DNA of 64,000 nucleotides from Falsiroseomonas frigidaquae (GTDB lineage Bacteria; Pseudomonadota; Alphaproteobacteria; Acetobacterales; Acetobacteraceae): the NCBI RefSeq assembly GCF_012163145.1, contig NZ_JAAVTX010000002.1, positions 496,001 to 560,000 on the forward strand, in the 5' to 3' direction. This document shows positions 25,401 to 36,724 of this stretch, in pieces. The translations under genes were made by a program, and so were the position numbers. The notes beneath the pieces were generated by a model, which was given only the letters and a program-made list of their open reading frames with translations, had not been told where the DNA came from and ran no database searches. Within the stretch, counting starts at the first letter, position 1. Every line of letters begins with the position of its first letter.

Positions 25401-26491
25401 TGCGCCGCGGCCTGCTCACCGCCGCGCTGGCGACACCGGCCGTGGCCGCGCAGCCCTGGCCGCGCGTGGCGCCCGACCAGGCCGGCTTCGCGCCGGACCT
25501 GGCGGAGCGGCTGGACCATGGCATCCGCTCCGGCCTGCTGCGCGGGCTGCATGGCGTGCTGCTGGCACGCGAGGGCCGCATCCTGCTGGAGCGCTACGAT
25601 GACGGGCCGGACGAGGAATGGGGCCGGCCGCTGGGCCAGGTGGCGATGGGGCCGGAGACGCTGCACGACCTGCGATCCGTGACGAAAAGCGTGGTCGGCC
25701 TGCTCTATGGCATCGCGCTGGCCCGCGGCCAGGTGCCGCCGCCGGAGGCGCCGCTTTACGCCCAGTTCCCCGAATATCCCGACCTGGCCGCCGATCCGGC
25801 GCGGGCCGGGATGCGCGTGGAACATGCGCTGTCCATGACGATGGGGCTGCGCTGGGATGAGAGCGTGCCCTACCTCGATGCCCGCAACAGCGAGATCGCC
25901 ATGGAGCAGGCGCCGGACCGCCGGCGCTACGTGCTGGAACAGCCGATGGTGACGCCGCCCGGGGCGCGCTGGACCTATAGCGGCGGCGCCACGGCGCTGC
26001 TCGGCAGGCTGATCACCCGTGGCAGTGGCCAGACCCTGCCGGATTATGCGCGGGAGGTGCTGTTCGGCCCGCTCGGCATCACCCGCTTCGCATGGCAGGG
26101 CCGGGACCCGGGCGAGGAATCCGCCGCCTCCGGCCTGCGGCTGACCCTGCGGGACCTGGCTCGGATCGGGGAGCTGGTGCGCCAGGGCGGCGTGGCGGAG
26201 GGCCGGCAACTCGTGCCGGCCGAGTGGATCGCGGCCTCCACCCGGCCGGTCATTGCCACCGGCGACGGGTTGCAGTATGGCCGGCACTGGTTCCTCGGCC
26301 GCGACGCCCCGGGCGCAGGCCCGCCGCAGCCCTGGATCGGCGGCTTCGGCAATGGCGGGCAGCGGCTCTGGGTGATGCCGGCCGCCGGGCTGACGCTGGC
26401 GATCTTCGCCGGCCGCTATAATGCGCCGGATGGCTGGATCAGCCCGACGCGGGTGTGGCGGGAGATCGTGCTGCCCAACCTGCGGCCATAG
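25397..26491 (+). CDS. Exported serine hydrolase of the beta-lactamase/penicillin-binding class C family
   Basis: The 364-residue protein has a short signal ([20 protein letters not shown]). The nucleophile motif S-x-x-K is in [14 protein letters not shown] (Ser near 94), and the second motif Y-S-G in [13 protein letters not shown] (near 193). A C-terminal [20 protein letters not shown] takes the place of the K-T-G box. These match class C-like serine hydrolases and esterases rather than a classical AmpC. Substrate unknown. Its ATG overlaps the stop of the AraC-family gene (ATGA, 25397-25400). Confidence 0.9.
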   Translation: MMRRGLLTAALATPAVAAQPWPRVAPDQAGFAPDLAERLDHGIRSGLLRGLHGVLLAREGRILLERYDDGPDEEWGRPLGQVAMGPETLHDLRSVTKSVVGLLYGIALARGQVPPPEAPLYAQFPEYPDLAADPARAGMRVEHALSMTMGLRWDESVPYLDARNSEIAMEQAPDRRRYVLEQPMVTPPGARWTYSGGATALLGRLITRGSGQTLPDYAREVLFGPLGITRFAWQGRDPGEESAASGLRLTLRDLARIGELVRQGGVAEGRQLVPAEWIAASTRPVIATGDGLQYGRHWFLGRDAPGAGPPQPWIGGFGNGGQRLWVMPAAGLTLAIFAGRYNAPDGWISPTRVWREIVLPNLRP

Positions 26492-26499
26492 GCGCGGCC

Positions 26500-26961
26500 T
26501 CAGACGGCGTAGATGCGTATCAACACCGCCTCCGGCCGCCTTTCGCCCAGGCCGAGGAAAAGGCTGCGGGTCAGCCAGGCATGCGCCGGGGCGGGCGTCT
26601 CGAAGGCCGGGGCGGTGCGGAAATAGACGCGGTCGGGCGGCACCGCCTCCCCGCGCAGCAGGCGGGCCATATCCTCCGGCGCCGCGTGGCGCAGGCCGCG
26701 ATTGGTGACCTGCACCAGCGCGCCATCGGCCAGGCGGAGCGTGTAGCGCGCCTCGATCTCCGCCACGCCGTCCGGGCGGATCAGCTGGAAATCCGCGCCG
26801 CCGGGCAGCACCTCCCCCATCAGGCGCGGGCCCGCGATGCGGCCGCCGAGGATCGGCACGATGCGGCGTTCGCCGAGCGGCCCCGGGCCGAGCGAAACCG
26901 GCGGGCCGACCGCCACCTCCACCAGCGCCACGAATTCCGAAGCCAGCGCTGCGCTTTCCAT
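26500..26961 (-). CDS. DUF3237 family protein
   Basis: The 153-residue protein starts MESAALASEFVALVEVAVGP; an upstream in-frame start adds only 14 unlikely residues. The body matches DUF3237 well: RRIVPILGGRIAGPRLMGEV, GGADFQLIRPDGVAEIEARY and LVQVTNRGLRHAAPEDM. The family forms a small beta-barrel of unknown function, often encoded with catabolic genes. It diverges from the Bug-type receptor gene at 27021, with a palindromic operator-like site between them, so the two may share a regulator and a pathway. Confidence 0.88.
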   Translation of the reverse strand: MESAALASEFVALVEVAVGPPVSLGPGPLGERRIVPILGGRIAGPRLMGEVLPGGADFQLIRPDGVAEIEARYTLRLADGALVQVTNRGLRHAAPEDMARLLRGEAVPPDRVYFRTAPAFETPAPAHAWLTRSLFLGLGERRPEAVLIRIYAV

Positions 26962-26987
26962 TACCGGTCCGACCCTGCCCCTGGTTA

Positions 26988-27000
26988 TTATGCAGCATAA
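26988..27000. promoter_or_regulatory. Palindromic operator-like site in a divergent intergenic region
   Basis: The sequence ttatgc-a-gcataa is a perfect 6-1-6 palindrome in an AT-rich island of an otherwise GC-rich region. It lies in the 59 bases between the DUF3237 gene (start 26961) and the Bug receptor gene (start 27021), just where a repressor would control both promoters. The regulator is not identified; the AraC-family protein at 24537 is one candidate, a GntR-type protein elsewhere another. Confidence 0.5.
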
Positions 27001-27020
27001 CAATCAAGGGGGTTCCGTCC

Positions 27021-27992
27021 ATGCGCCATTCGATCCTGCCGCGCCGCGCCCTGCTGGCCGGCGCAACCCTGCTGCCCTTCGCCGCGCGTGCCGCCCTGCC
27101 CGACCGGCCGGTGCGCCTGGTGCTCGGCTTCCCGCCCGGCAGCGGCCCGGATGTGGTCGGCCGCCTGCTGGCGGAAGCGCTGCGGGAGGCCTGGCCGGCC
27201 GGCGTGGTGGTGGACAACAAGCCCGGTGCCGCCGGCGCCATCGCAGCGCAGGAGGTGGCGCGCGCGGCACCGGATGGCACCACGCTGCTGTTCGGCGAAG
27301 TGGGCCAGCTTGCCATGGCGCCCAGCACCTATGCCCGCCTGCCCTACGACCCGGCCCGGGACTTTGCCGCCGTGGCGGAGGTGGCGGCGATCGACTTCGC
27401 CTTCGTCGTGCCGGCCAGCCTGCCGGTGACGGACCTCGACAGCTACGTCACCTGGGGGAAGGCGCGGCCGCAGGTCTTCATGGGCACCTTCGGCGCCGGC
27501 ACGCCCGGCCATTTCGGCGCCGCCATGCTGGCCGCGGAGGCCGGGCTGCGGGCGGAGGCGGTGCATTTCCGCGCCACCGGCGAGGCGATGACGGCGATCC
27601 TGGGCGGCGACGTGCAGGGCATGTTCGGCACCATCGCGCTGGTTGCGCCGCATGTGCAGGCGGGCCGGCTGAAGGCGCTGGCGGTCACCGGCCCGGCCCG
27701 CGCGCCGCTGCTGCCGCAGGTGCCGACCATGGCGGAGCTCGGCCGACCGAGCCTCGGCTTCCACGCCTGGTTCGGCCTGGTGGCCCCGGCGGCGACGCCG
27801 GCGCCGGTGCTGGCGGCGCTGGAGGAGGGCGTGCTGCGGGTGCTGTCCGCGCCGCCGCTGCGCGCCCGCCTGGCGGAGACCGGCTTCCGGCCCGCCGGCA
27901 ATGGCCGGGTGGATTTCGCGCGGATGATGCAGGCGGAAACGCAGCGCTGGGCGGAGGTGGTGCGCGCCACCGGCTTCCGCGCCATCGAATAG
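27021..27992 (+). CDS. Bug-family (tripartite tricarboxylate transporter) periplasmic binding protein
   Basis: The 323-residue receptor has a signal leader (RRALLAGATLLPFAARAA) followed by the Bug opening LPDRPVRLVLGFPPGSGPDV. The loop VVDNKPGAAGAIAAQEVA is the conserved carboxylate-pincer region and GTTLLFGEVGQLAMAPSTY the adjoining helix. Bug proteins bind carboxylated molecules in the periplasm and are often present as orphans, as here, with no membrane partner genes nearby. The substrate is unknown; pairing with a DUF3237 gene suggests an organic acid catabolic module. Confidence 0.93.
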   Translation: MRHSILPRRALLAGATLLPFAARAALPDRPVRLVLGFPPGSGPDVVGRLLAEALREAWPAGVVVDNKPGAAGAIAAQEVARAAPDGTTLLFGEVGQLAMAPSTYARLPYDPARDFAAVAEVAAIDFAFVVPASLPVTDLDSYVTWGKARPQVFMGTFGAGTPGHFGAAMLAAEAGLRAEAVHFRATGEAMTAILGGDVQGMFGTIALVAPHVQAGRLKALAVTGPARAPLLPQVPTMAELGRPSLGFHAWFGLVAPAATPAPVLAALEEGVLRVLSAPPLRARLAETGFRPAGNGRVDFARMMQAETQRWAEVVRATGFRAIE

Positions 27993-27994
27993 CG

Positions 27995-28312
27995 CTACCG
28001 CAGCAGGGCGCCGCCCAGCAGCCCGAGGCCGAAGACGCCGGCCGCCATGGAGGTCATGCCCCACCAGCGTTCGGGCGTGAAGCCGCCGGCGAAGGCGAAG
28101 GCGGCGCCGAGCAGATAGGCGCCCGCCCCCTGCGCCACATCGACGCGGGCCATCACCACCAGCGGCCCGATGGTGGCGAGCAGCCCGGACAGGGTGCCGA
28201 GGCCGCGCCAGATGCGGTCCGTCCGCCGGTCCGGCCGCAGCAGCGGCTCACCGCGGGCGCGGTATTCGAGGGCGGCGCAGAGGGCGAGGAAGCCGAAGGC
28301 GAGGATCAGCAT
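27995..28312 (-). CDS. Small hypothetical membrane protein
   Basis: The 105-residue protein starts MLILAFGFLALCAALEYRAR and has about four hydrophobic segments (LGTLSGLLATIGPLVVMARV, AYLLGAAFAFAGGF, SMAAGVFGLGLLGGALL). I do not recognise a family. It ends 2 bases from the convergent Bug receptor stop and lies downstream of sucB, on the same strand, separated from it by the inverted-repeat block at 28346-28430, so read-through from sucB is possible. A start at 28369 would run into the repeat and is less likely. Confidence 0.6.
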   Translation of the reverse strand: MLILAFGFLALCAALEYRARGEPLLRPDRRTDRIWRGLGTLSGLLATIGPLVVMARVDVAQGAGAYLLGAAFAFAGGFTPERWWGMTSMAAGVFGLGLLGGALLR

Positions 28313-28345
28313 GGGGGAGCCCTCGGCGGGTGGGGCAGGTTGCTG

Positions 28346-28430
28346 CCCCCACCCAACCCTCCCCCGCAAGATCGGGGGAGGACTGACTTCTCCCTCCCCT
28401 GCGGAGCGGGGGAGGGTCGGGGTGGGGGTT
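28346..28430. repeat. Intergenic G/C-rich inverted-repeat element, copy B
   Basis: The block is bounded by gcccccaccc on the left and ggtcggggtgggggtt on the right, which are inverted copies of one another. Inside are two hairpins (ccctcccccgc/atcgggggagg and cctcccctgc/gcgggggagg). The same pieces occur at 1580-1654 and 43905-43970. It lies just after the sucB stop and may act as an mRNA 3'-end stabiliser or terminator for the suc operon. Confidence 0.7.
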
Positions 28431-28439
28431 ACGCGACCC

Positions 28440-29678
28440 TTACAGGTCCAGCATCAGCCGGCGCGGATCCTCGATGCTTTCCTTCACGCGCACCAGGAAG
28501 CTTACCGCTTCCTTGCCGTCCACAATGCGGTGGTCGTAGCTCAATGCGGTGTACATCATCGGCCGGATCTCGACCTTCCCGCCCACCGCCATCGGACGGT
28601 CCTGGATCTTGTGCATGCCCAGGATGCCGGACTGCGGCGGGTTCAGGATCGGCGTCGACATCAGCGACCCGTAGATGCCGCCATTGGTGATGGTGAAGCT
28701 GCCGCCGGTGAGGTCTTCCAGCTTCAGCGCACCGTCCCGCGCCTTGCGGCCGAGGCCGCCGATGGCCTTCTCGATCTCGGCGAAGGACATCGCATCGGCA
28801 TTGCGGACCACGGGCACCACCAGGCCGGAGGGACCGCCGACGGCGATGCCCATGTGGACGGCGTGCTTGTAGACGATCTCGTCGCCGTCGATCTCGGCAT
28901 TCACCGCCGGGAATTCCTTCAGCGCCGCGACGCAGGCCTTCACGAAGAAGGACATGAAGCCGAGCTTCACGCCGTGCTTCTTCTCGAAGGCGTCCTTGTA
29001 TTCGGACCGCAGCGCCATCGCCGCGCCCATGTCCACCTCGTTGAAGGTGGTCAGCATGGCGGCGGTGTTCTGGGCTTCCTTCAGACGGCGCGCGATGGTC
29101 AGGCGCAGCCGGGTCATCTTCACCCGTTCCTCACCCGATTCCAGGGCGCGCGGCGCCTTGGCGGCGGGCGCCGCGGCCGGGGCGGCAGCGGGCTTGGCGA
29201 GGAATGCGAGCACATCGCCCTTGGTGACGCGGCCATCCTTGCCGGAGCCGGCGCCGACCTGGTCCGCCGTCACGCCCGCATCGGCCATCGCCTTGTTCGC
29301 GGCCGGGCCGTGCGAGGCGCCTTCAGCCGGACGCGACACCGGGCCGGGGGCCGGAGCCGGCGCCTCGACCTTCGGCTGCGCCGGGGCGGCGGGGGCGGGC
29401 TTCGGCGCGGAGGGGGTGCCGGAGGCGGATGGCTTGGCCGCCGCGCCTTCCGCGATTACGCCGAGCACGGCGCCGGGGCCGACCTCGGCGCCTTCCTCGG
29501 CGACAACACTCTCGAGCACGCCGGCGACCGCGGCATTGACCTCGACCGTGACCTTGTCGGTCTCCAGTTCCACCAGCGGCTCATCAAGCGCCACGGCCTC
29601 GCCTGGCTTCTTCAGCCACCGCGCAATGGTGGCGGAGGAGACGCTTTCCCCGAGCGGGGGCACCACGATATCGGTCAT
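28440..29678 (-). CDS. sucB: Dihydrolipoyllysine succinyltransferase, E2 of 2-oxoglutarate dehydrogenase
   Basis: The 412-residue protein has one lipoyl domain ([20 protein letters not shown]; lipoylated Lys in [10 protein letters not shown] near residue 42), an Ala/Pro-rich linker, a peripheral-subunit-binding domain ([20 protein letters not shown]) and the catalytic domain with [15 protein letters not shown] near the C-terminus supplying the His and Asp. The N-terminal sequence and the neighbour sucA identify it as the succinyl- rather than acetyl-transferase. It starts 29 bases after the sucA stop and is co-transcribed. Confidence 0.97.
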   Translation of the reverse strand: MTDIVVPPLGESVSSATIARWLKKPGEAVALDEPLVELETDKVTVEVNAAVAGVLESVVAEEGAEVGPGAVLGVIAEGAAAKPSASGTPSAPKPAPAAPAQPKVEAPAPAPGPVSRPAEGASHGPAANKAMADAGVTADQVGAGSGKDGRVTKGDVLAFLAKPAAAPAAAPAAKAPRALESGEERVKMTRLRLTIARRLKEAQNTAAMLTTFNEVDMGAAMALRSEYKDAFEKKHGVKLGFMSFFVKACVAALKEFPAVNAEIDGDEIVYKHAVHMGIAVGGPSGLVVPVVRNADAMSFAEIEKAIGGLGRKARDGALKLEDLTGGSFTITNGGIYGSLMSTPILNPPQSGILGMHKIQDRPMAVGGKVEIRPMMYTALSYDHRIVDGKEAVSFLVRVKESIEDPRRLMLDL

Positions 29679-29706
29679 CTGTCCTGCCTTCTGCCTGGGG
29701 GGACGC

Positions 29707-32604
29707 TCACGAAAGGCCGAGCGCCTCGCGCACCAGGGTTTCCTGCTGCTGCTGGTGAACCTTGGCGAGGCCCGTCGCAGGGCTCGCCGCCTCGGCGCGG
29801 CCCACATAGGTCGGGCGCTTCGCCTTGATCTCGATGTCGCGCAGCACGCCCTCGATCTTGCGGTCGATGTAGGTCCAGGCGCCCATGTTCTCGGGCTCCT
29901 CCTGGCACCACACCACATCCGCATTGCGGTAGGGCGCGAGCACCTTGGCCAGCGTCGTCTTGGCGAAGGGATAGAGCTGCTCGACGCGGATGATCGCCAC
30001 GTCCTTCACGCCCTTCTCCCGCCGCTCCGCCAGCAGGTCGTAATAGACCTTGCCGGTGCAGAGCACGACGCGCTTCACCTGTTCCTCCGCCACCAGGGCG
30101 TCGGTTTCCGGGATGATGTACTGGAAGGCGCTGCCCGGGCCGAAATCGGCCAGGGCCGAGACCGCCATCTTGTGGCGCAGCAACGACTTCGGCGTCATCA
30201 GCACCAGCGGCTTGCGGTAGTTCGCCTTCAGCTGGCGGCGCAGCGCATGGTAGTAATTGGCGGGCGTGGTCAGGTTGCCCACCCGCATGTTGCGCTCGGC
30301 GCACAATTGCAGGTAGCGCTCCAGCCGGGCGGAGGAATGCTCCGGCCCCTGGCCCTCGTAGCCGTGCGGCAGCAGCATCACCAGGCCGGACATGCGCAGC
30401 CACTTGGTCTCGGCGCTGGCGATGAACTGGTCGATGATGACCTGCGCACCATTGGCGAAGTCACCGAACTGCGCTTCCCACAGCACCAGCGTGCGCGGGT
30501 CCGCCAGGGTGTAGCCGTATTCGAAGCCGAGCACGCCCATCTCGGAGAGCAGGCTGTTGAAGGCCTCGAATTTCGGCTGGCCGCCGCGGATGTTGTTCAG
30601 CGGGACGTATTCAGCCTGGGTCTTCTGGTCCACCAGATGCGCATGGCGCTGGCTGAAGGTGCCGCGCTGCACGTCCTCGCCGGACAGGCGAACCCGGTGG
30701 CCTTCCAGCAGCAGGGTGCCGAAGGCCAGCGCCTCGCCGGTCGACCAGTCGATGCCTTCGCCGGTCTCGATGGCGTTCTTCTTCGCCTCGAGCTGACGCA
30801 GGATCTTCGGGTTCGCGCCGAAATCGGAGGGCACGCGGGCAAGAGCCGCGCCCACTTCGCGCAGCGTGTCGAGGCCGACCGCCGTCTCGTGCAGCTTCTC
30901 GACTTCCTCGCCCACCGTCACGGCCTTGAGGCCGGACCAATGGCCTTCCAGCCAATCCGCCTTGTTCGGCTTGAAGGAGGAGGCGGCCTGGAAGGCTTCC
31001 TCGAGCTGCGCGTTGAAGGCGTCCAGCACCGCCTTGGATTCCTCGGCCGGCACGCTGCCCTCCTTCGCCAGCTTCTCGGCGTAGAGGGTGCGCGTGGTCT
31101 TCATCTCGCGGATGCGGCCATACATGATCGGCTGCGTGAAGGCCGGCTCGTCCGTCTCATTATGGCCGTGGCGGCGGTAGCAGACGATGTCGAGCACGAA
31201 GTCGGCGCCGAACTGCATGCGGAACTCGGCCGCCATGCGGGCGCAGAACACCACGGCCTCCGCATCGTCGCCGTTCACATGCAGGATCGGCACCTGGATG
31301 CTCTTCGCCACGTCCGTGCAGTACAGGCCCGAATAGGCATGCGCCGGGACGGTGGTGAAGCCGATCTGGTTGTTGGTGACGATGTGGATGGTGCCGCCGG
31401 TGCGGTAGCCAATCAGCTGGCTCATCGCCAACGTCTCATAGACCAGGCCCTGGCCGGCGAAGGCCGCGTCGCCATGCAGCAGGATGCCCATGACCGACTT
31501 CCGGCCCTTGGTGTCGCCGGCCATGTCCTGGCGGGCGCGCACCTTGCCGACCACGACGGGGTCGACGGCTTCCAGATGGCTCGGGTTCGGCTGCAGGGAA
31601 AGGTGCACCATGCGCCCGGCCACCTCGATGTCGGTCGAGGTGCCGAGGTGGTACTTCACGTCGCCGGAGCCCTGCACATCCTCGGGCGTCGCGGCATTGC
31701 CCTTGAACTCGCTGAACACGGCGGAGAAGGGCTTCTTCACCACATTCACCAGCACGTTCAGCCGGCCGCGATGGGCCATGCCGATCGAGATCTCGTTGAC
31801 GCCCTGGCTGGCGCCGACTTCGATGACGGACTGGATCGCCGGGATGGTGGATTCACCGCCCTCCAGGCCGAAGCGCTTGGTGGTGGCGTATTTCTTGGCG
31901 CAGAACGCCTCGAAGCCCTCGGCCTCGGTCAGCTGCTGCAGGATCTGGCGCTTGGCCTGGCCGTCGAAGGCCTTGACCCAGGGCGCACCCTCGATCCGGC
32001 GCTGGATCCAGGACTTCTGGTCCGGGTCCTGGATGTGCATGAACTCGGTGGCGATGGAGCCGCAATAGCTCGCACGGCAGATCTGCAGGATTTCGCGGAG
32101 CGTCGCGTTTTCCTTGCCCAGCACGAAATCCAGGAAGATCGGCCGGTCCATGTCGGCGTCGGTGAAGCCGTAGGTCTTCGGGTCCAGCTCCGGATGCGGC
32201 TTCATCACCTGCAGGCCGAGCGGGTCCAGCTGCGCCTCCAGGTGGCCACGCACGCGGTAGCTGCGGATCAGCATCAGGGCGCGGATGGAATCCAGCACCG
32301 CCCGCTGCGCCGCGGCCTTGTCCACCGTATTGCCCGGCGCGGTACCGGCAGGCGCACCCTTGCCCTTCGGCCCCAGGGCCGGCGGCTCCGGGTCCGGGCC
32401 GAAGGCGCCGCGGAGGCGGGGCGCCCAGCTTGCGCCGACCGCATCGGTCAGGACCGCGCGCGCCTCGTCGTTCAGCGCCCCGAACAGCTCGGCGAAGGAG
32501 GGATCGACGCTGTCCGGCTTCTCCGCCCATCGGGCATAGAGGTCGGCGAGGTAGGCGGCATTCGCGCCCGACATCGCACTCGCGAGGACATCCACTCCGG
32601 CCAT
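29707..32604 (-). CDS. sucA: 2-oxoglutarate dehydrogenase E1 component
   Basis: The 965-residue thiamine-diphosphate enzyme decarboxylates 2-oxoglutarate and passes the succinyl group to SucB. The N-terminal segment [20 protein letters not shown] is the conserved E1o opening. The cofactor motif [20 protein letters not shown] is followed by [11 protein letters not shown], and [13 protein letters not shown] and [11 protein letters not shown] are also conserved. The ATG at 32604 has GGAG 7 bases upstream; a GTG at 32664 would add 20 residues without a ribosome site. sucD lies 120 bases upstream. Confidence 0.97.
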   Translation of the reverse strand: MAGVDVLASAMSGANAAYLADLYARWAEKPDSVDPSFAELFGALNDEARAVLTDAVGASWAPRLRGAFGPDPEPPALGPKGKGAPAGTAPGNTVDKAAAQRAVLDSIRALMLIRSYRVRGHLEAQLDPLGLQVMKPHPELDPKTYGFTDADMDRPIFLDFVLGKENATLREILQICRASYCGSIATEFMHIQDPDQKSWIQRRIEGAPWVKAFDGQAKRQILQQLTEAEGFEAFCAKKYATTKRFGLEGGESTIPAIQSVIEVGASQGVNEISIGMAHRGRLNVLVNVVKKPFSAVFSEFKGNAATPEDVQGSGDVKYHLGTSTDIEVAGRMVHLSLQPNPSHLEAVDPVVVGKVRARQDMAGDTKGRKSVMGILLHGDAAFAGQGLVYETLAMSQLIGYRTGGTIHIVTNNQIGFTTVPAHAYSGLYCTDVAKSIQVPILHVNGDDAEAVVFCARMAAEFRMQFGADFVLDIVCYRRHGHNETDEPAFTQPIMYGRIREMKTTRTLYAEKLAKEGSVPAEESKAVLDAFNAQLEEAFQAASSFKPNKADWLEGHWSGLKAVTVGEEVEKLHETAVGLDTLREVGAALARVPSDFGANPKILRQLEAKKNAIETGEGIDWSTGEALAFGTLLLEGHRVRLSGEDVQRGTFSQRHAHLVDQKTQAEYVPLNNIRGGQPKFEAFNSLLSEMGVLGFEYGYTLADPRTLVLWEAQFGDFANGAQVIIDQFIASAETKWLRMSGLVMLLPHGYEGQGPEHSSARLERYLQLCAERNMRVGNLTTPANYYHALRRQLKANYRKPLVLMTPKSLLRHKMAVSALADFGPGSAFQYIIPETDALVAEEQVKRVVLCTGKVYYDLLAERREKGVKDVAIIRVEQLYPFAKTTLAKVLAPYRNADVVWCQEEPENMGAWTYIDRKIEGVLRDIEIKAKRPTYVGRAEAASPATGLAKVHQQQQETLVREALGLS

Positions 32605-32724
32605 TTCCGTCTCCGTTGCGCCCGCCTCGGTTCCGGCGGCGCGCCGCAGCCATAGATAGGACACCGGGCTTGCCAGCGTCAGGCCCCGAGCCAGGAGCCT
32701 GACGCGACCCAGGTGACCGTTACG

Positions 32725-33621
32725 TTACTTCTTGAGCGCCTTCACCATGGTCGACCCCAGGGCGGAGGGGCTGTCGGCCACATGGATACCGGCCTTCGCC
32801 ATGGCTTCCATCTTCGCCGCCGCCGTGTCGTTGCCGCCCGAGATCACCGCGCCGGCATGGCCCATGCGGCGGCCCGGAGGGGCCGTGGCGCCGGCGATGA
32901 AGCCGACCACCGGCTTGTTCGGCTTGCCCGGTCCGAAATTATGCTCGGCCAGGTATTCGGCACCGATCACCTCGGACTGGCCGCCGATCTCGCCGATCAT
33001 GATGATCGACTGGGTCTCGTCATCGGCCAGGAACAGCTTCAGGACATCGATGAAGTCCATGCCCTTCACCGGGTCACCGCCGATGCCGACGCAGGTGGAC
33101 TGGCCGAGGCCGGCCGCCGTGGTCTGCGCCACCGCCTCATAGGTCAGGGTGCCGGACCGGCTGACGATGCCGACCGAGCCGCGACGGTGGATATGCCCCG
33201 GCATGATGCCGATCTTGCAGGCATCCGGCGTGATGACGCCCGGGCAGTTCGGCCCGACCAGGCGGGACTTCGAACCATCCAGCGCCCGCTTCACCTTCAC
33301 CATGTCGAGCACCGGAATGCCCTCCGTGATGCAGATCACCAGCGGGATCTCGGCGTCGATCGCCTCCAGGATGGCGTCCGCGGCGAAGGGGGCGGGCACA
33401 TAGATGACGGTGGCATTCGCCCCGGTCGCGTCCCGGCATTCCACCACGGTGTTGAACACCGGCAGGTTCAGCTCCGGATGCATCGTGCCGCCCTTGCCCG
33501 GCGTGGTGCCGCCGACATAGGTCGACCCATAGGCAATGCCCTGGCTCGCATGGAAAGTGCCCTGGGCACCCGTAAAACCCTGGGTCATGACGCGGGTGTT
33601 GGCGTCGATCAGAACGGCCAT
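32725..33621 (-). CDS. sucD: Succinyl-CoA synthetase alpha subunit
   Basis: The 298-residue subunit binds CoA and carries the phosphorylated His. The CoA-binding Rossmann part is visible as [20 protein letters not shown], the active-site His in [19 protein letters not shown] (near 250), and [20 protein letters not shown] is the other family signature. Together with SucC it makes ATP or GTP from succinyl-CoA. The start [15 protein letters not shown] follows the sucC stop by 4 bases, with GGAG about 11 bases before the ATG. Confidence 0.97.
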   Translation of the reverse strand: MAVLIDANTRVMTQGFTGAQGTFHASQGIAYGSTYVGGTTPGKGGTMHPELNLPVFNTVVECRDATGANATVIYVPAPFAADAILEAIDAEIPLVICITEGIPVLDMVKVKRALDGSKSRLVGPNCPGVITPDACKIGIMPGHIHRRGSVGIVSRSGTLTYEAVAQTTAAGLGQSTCVGIGGDPVKGMDFIDVLKLFLADDETQSIIMIGEIGGQSEVIGAEYLAEHNFGPGKPNKPVVGFIAGATAPPGRRMGHAGAVISGGNDTAAAKMEAMAKAGIHVADSPSALGSTMVKALKK

Positions 33622-33625
33622 GAGA

Positions 33626-34819
33626 TCAGGCTCCCTTAACCGCGGCCACGACCTTCTGGGCCGCATCCGCCAGGTTGTCGGCCGCGATGATCGCCAGCCC
33701 GGACTCCGCGAGGATCTTCTTGCCGAGGTCCACATTCGTGCCCTCGAGCCGCACCACCAGCGGCACCGACAGCTTCAGGTTCTTCGACGCCTCGACGATG
33801 CCGTTGGCGATCATGTCGCACTTGGCGATGCCGCCGAAGATATTGACCAGGATCGCCTTGACGTTGACGTCGGAGGTGATGATCCGGAAGGCCTCGGTCA
33901 CGCGGGCCGCATTGGCGGTGCCGCCGACGTCGAGGAAGTTGGCCGGGGAGGAGCCGTACAGCTTGATGATGTCCATGGTGGCCATCGCCAGGCCGGCGCC
34001 GTTCACCATGCAGCCGATCTCGCCGTCGAGCGCGACGTAGTTCAGGTCGTTGTTGACCGCGTCGAGTTCCTTCGGGTCCATCTCGCTGTCATCGCGCAGG
34101 GCCTCGAGGTCCTTGTGGCGGAACAGCGCGCTTTCGTCGAAGGACACCTTGGCGTCCAGCGCCACGATGTCGCCCTTGCCGGTGACGACCAGCGGGTTGA
34201 TCTCGACGATCGCGCAGTCGAGCTCCAGGAAGGCGCCGTACAGCGCCAGCACGAACTTCTGGAACGCCGCGACCTGCTTGCCTTCCAGGCCGAGGCCGAA
34301 GGCCAGCTTGCGGGCGTGATAGGGGAAGATGCCGGAAGCCGGGTCGATGGCGACCTTGAGGATCTTCTCGGGGTGGTTATGCGCCACCTCCTCGATCTCC
34401 ATGCCGCCCTCGGTGGAGGCCATCACCGTCACGCGGCTGGTCTCGCGGTCGATCAGCAGGCCGAGATACAGCTCCCGCTTGATATCGCAGCCATCTTCCA
34501 CGAAGACGCGGGACACCAGCTTGCCCTGCTCGCCGGTCTGCTTGGTGACCAGCACCTTGCCGATCATCGCCTCGGCCGCTTCCTTCACGGCCTCGATCGA
34601 CTTGACGACGCGGACGCCGCCCTTGCCGTCCGGGTCATTGGTGAAGCGGCCGGCGCCGCGGCCACCGGCATGGATCTGGGACTTCACGACATAGACCGGG
34701 CCGGGCAGCTTCTTCGCAGCTTCCACGGCCTCATCCGCCGTCCAGGCCACATGGCCCTCGAGCACCGCCACGCCGTAGCGGCGCAGCAATTCCTTGGCCT
34801 GGTATTCGTGGATGTTCAT
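33626..34819 (-). CDS. sucC: Succinyl-CoA synthetase beta subunit
   Basis: The 397-residue subunit begins [20 protein letters not shown], the standard opening. The ATP-grasp domain follows ([20 protein letters not shown]) and the C-terminal CoA-ligase domain carries [20 protein letters not shown]. It determines nucleotide choice in the SucCD complex. It heads the sucC-sucD-sucA-sucB unit. A strong terminator lies between it and upstream mdh, so it should have its own promoter in or near the short 26-base gap after the terminator, or depend on read-through. Confidence 0.97.
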   Translation of the reverse strand: MNIHEYQAKELLRRYGVAVLEGHVAWTADEAVEAAKKLPGPVYVVKSQIHAGGRGAGRFTNDPDGKGGVRVVKSIEAVKEAAEAMIGKVLVTKQTGEQGKLVSRVFVEDGCDIKRELYLGLLIDRETSRVTVMASTEGGMEIEEVAHNHPEKILKVAIDPASGIFPYHARKLAFGLGLEGKQVAAFQKFVLALYGAFLELDCAIVEINPLVVTGKGDIVALDAKVSFDESALFRHKDLEALRDDSEMDPKELDAVNNDLNYVALDGEIGCMVNGAGLAMATMDIIKLYGSSPANFLDVGGTANAARVTEAFRIITSDVNVKAILVNIFGGIAKCDMIANGIVEASKNLKLSVPLVVRLEGTNVDLGKKILAESGLAIIAADNLADAAQKVVAAVKGA

Positions 34820-34845
34820 CCGATGTCTCCGGCAAGCAGGGCGCC

Positions 34846-34891
34846 AAAAAAGCCGGCGGCCTCACGCCCTGAAGGCATGGGGGCCGCCGGC
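34846..34891 (-). terminator. Rho-independent terminator after mdh
   Basis: On the minus strand the arm GCCGGCGGCC (34891-34882) pairs perfectly with GGCCGCCGGC (34861-34852), with a 20-base loop, and is followed by six T (34851-34846). It begins 8 bases after the mdh stop and ends 26 bases before the sucC start codon, so mdh transcripts should end here at least in part. Confidence 0.85.
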
Positions 34892-34899
34892 GGGCCGTA

Positions 34900-35889
<990 letters not shown>

Positions 35890-36055
35890 TCAAGGCAGCG
35901 CCCACTGAAAGCTCGGGGGCGCGCCCTGCGGGGCTTCCTACTCCCGCCCTGCAAGGCGGGCAAGGCGGCGCTGCATGTCATGCGTGCGGACCGGGCCTGT
36001 TCCGGCCTGCCTTTCGCGGGGGTCCGGCGCCCCGCGCTTCCCTCAGCCGATCAAA

Positions 36056-36640
36056 TCAGAGCGGCATGCAGCGGACGATGTCGTCATGCCCGCGCGCGAG
36101 GGTGGCGAAGGTGCCCACCGGGCAATCCCGCTGCGCCATGGTGACCGCCGGCAGCCCGGCCTGCCAGCCGGCGATGCCGCTGCGGCGGGAGATGGTGGCA
36201 GCGGCCGCGCCGCGCACCACGACACCGCCACGCTGCGTCCGCACATCGCCCCGGCGCACCGTTGCCTGGCGGGCATTGGCCTGGCTGCGGGCGGCACGGC
36301 TGGTCGGCCGGGCGGCGCTGCGGCTGCCGCGGGCTGCCGCGCGGGTGGTGGTGCGTGCGGCGGCGCGGGTGGTGGTGCGCGCGGCGGCGCGGGTGGTGGT
36401 GGTGCGCGCGGCCGCGCGGGTGGTGGCGCGGGGCGTGCTGCGTGCCGCGGCCGGGCTGCGGGTTGCGGCGGCGCGGCTGGTGCTGCGCGGCGTGGCGCGG
36501 GTGGAGGCACGGCTGGCGGGGCTGGCGGCGGCGTTGGTTCTGCTCGCCGTCGTTCCGCCCCGTTCGTCCCGCCTGGCGGCATCAGCCGCCTGCGGAGCCA
36601 AGACAAGCACAGTCAGCAGGGCGAGCAGGATCGTCCGCAT
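36056..36640 (-). CDS. Exported Ala/Arg/Thr-rich repeat protein of unknown function
   Basis: The 194-residue protein starts MRTILLALLTVLVLAPQAAD, a clear signal peptide. Residues about 25-130 are almost only Ala, Arg, Thr and Ser, with eight-residue repeats of the form AAARTTTR, giving a strongly basic, disordered region. A short C-terminal domain follows (GWQAGLPAVTMAQRDCPVGT ... DDIVRCMPL) with two Cys that could form a disulfide. After export it could bind anionic cell-wall polymers, polysaccharide or DNA. A good sigma-70 promoter lies upstream. Family not recognised. Confidence 0.65.
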   Translation of the reverse strand: MRTILLALLTVLVLAPQAADAARRDERGGTTASRTNAAASPASRASTRATPRSTSRAAATRSPAAARSTPRATTRAAARTTTTRAAARTTTRAAARTTTRAAARGSRSAARPTSRAARSQANARQATVRRGDVRTQRGGVVVRGAAAATISRRSGIAGWQAGLPAVTMAQRDCPVGTFATLARGHDDIVRCMPL

Positions 36641-36724
36641 GCGAGAATAGTCCCCCAATTAACAGCACCCCGGCGTAACGACCGGTGGCACCCCCCCGAA
36701 CCAAGAAATGGCCCAATAGGCGTT

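Noticed and set aside
36056-36640. Histone H1-like DNA-binding protein
   Set aside because: It is Arg/Ala-rich, but it has a signal peptide and lacks the Lys-rich PAKK pattern of bacterial H1-like proteins.
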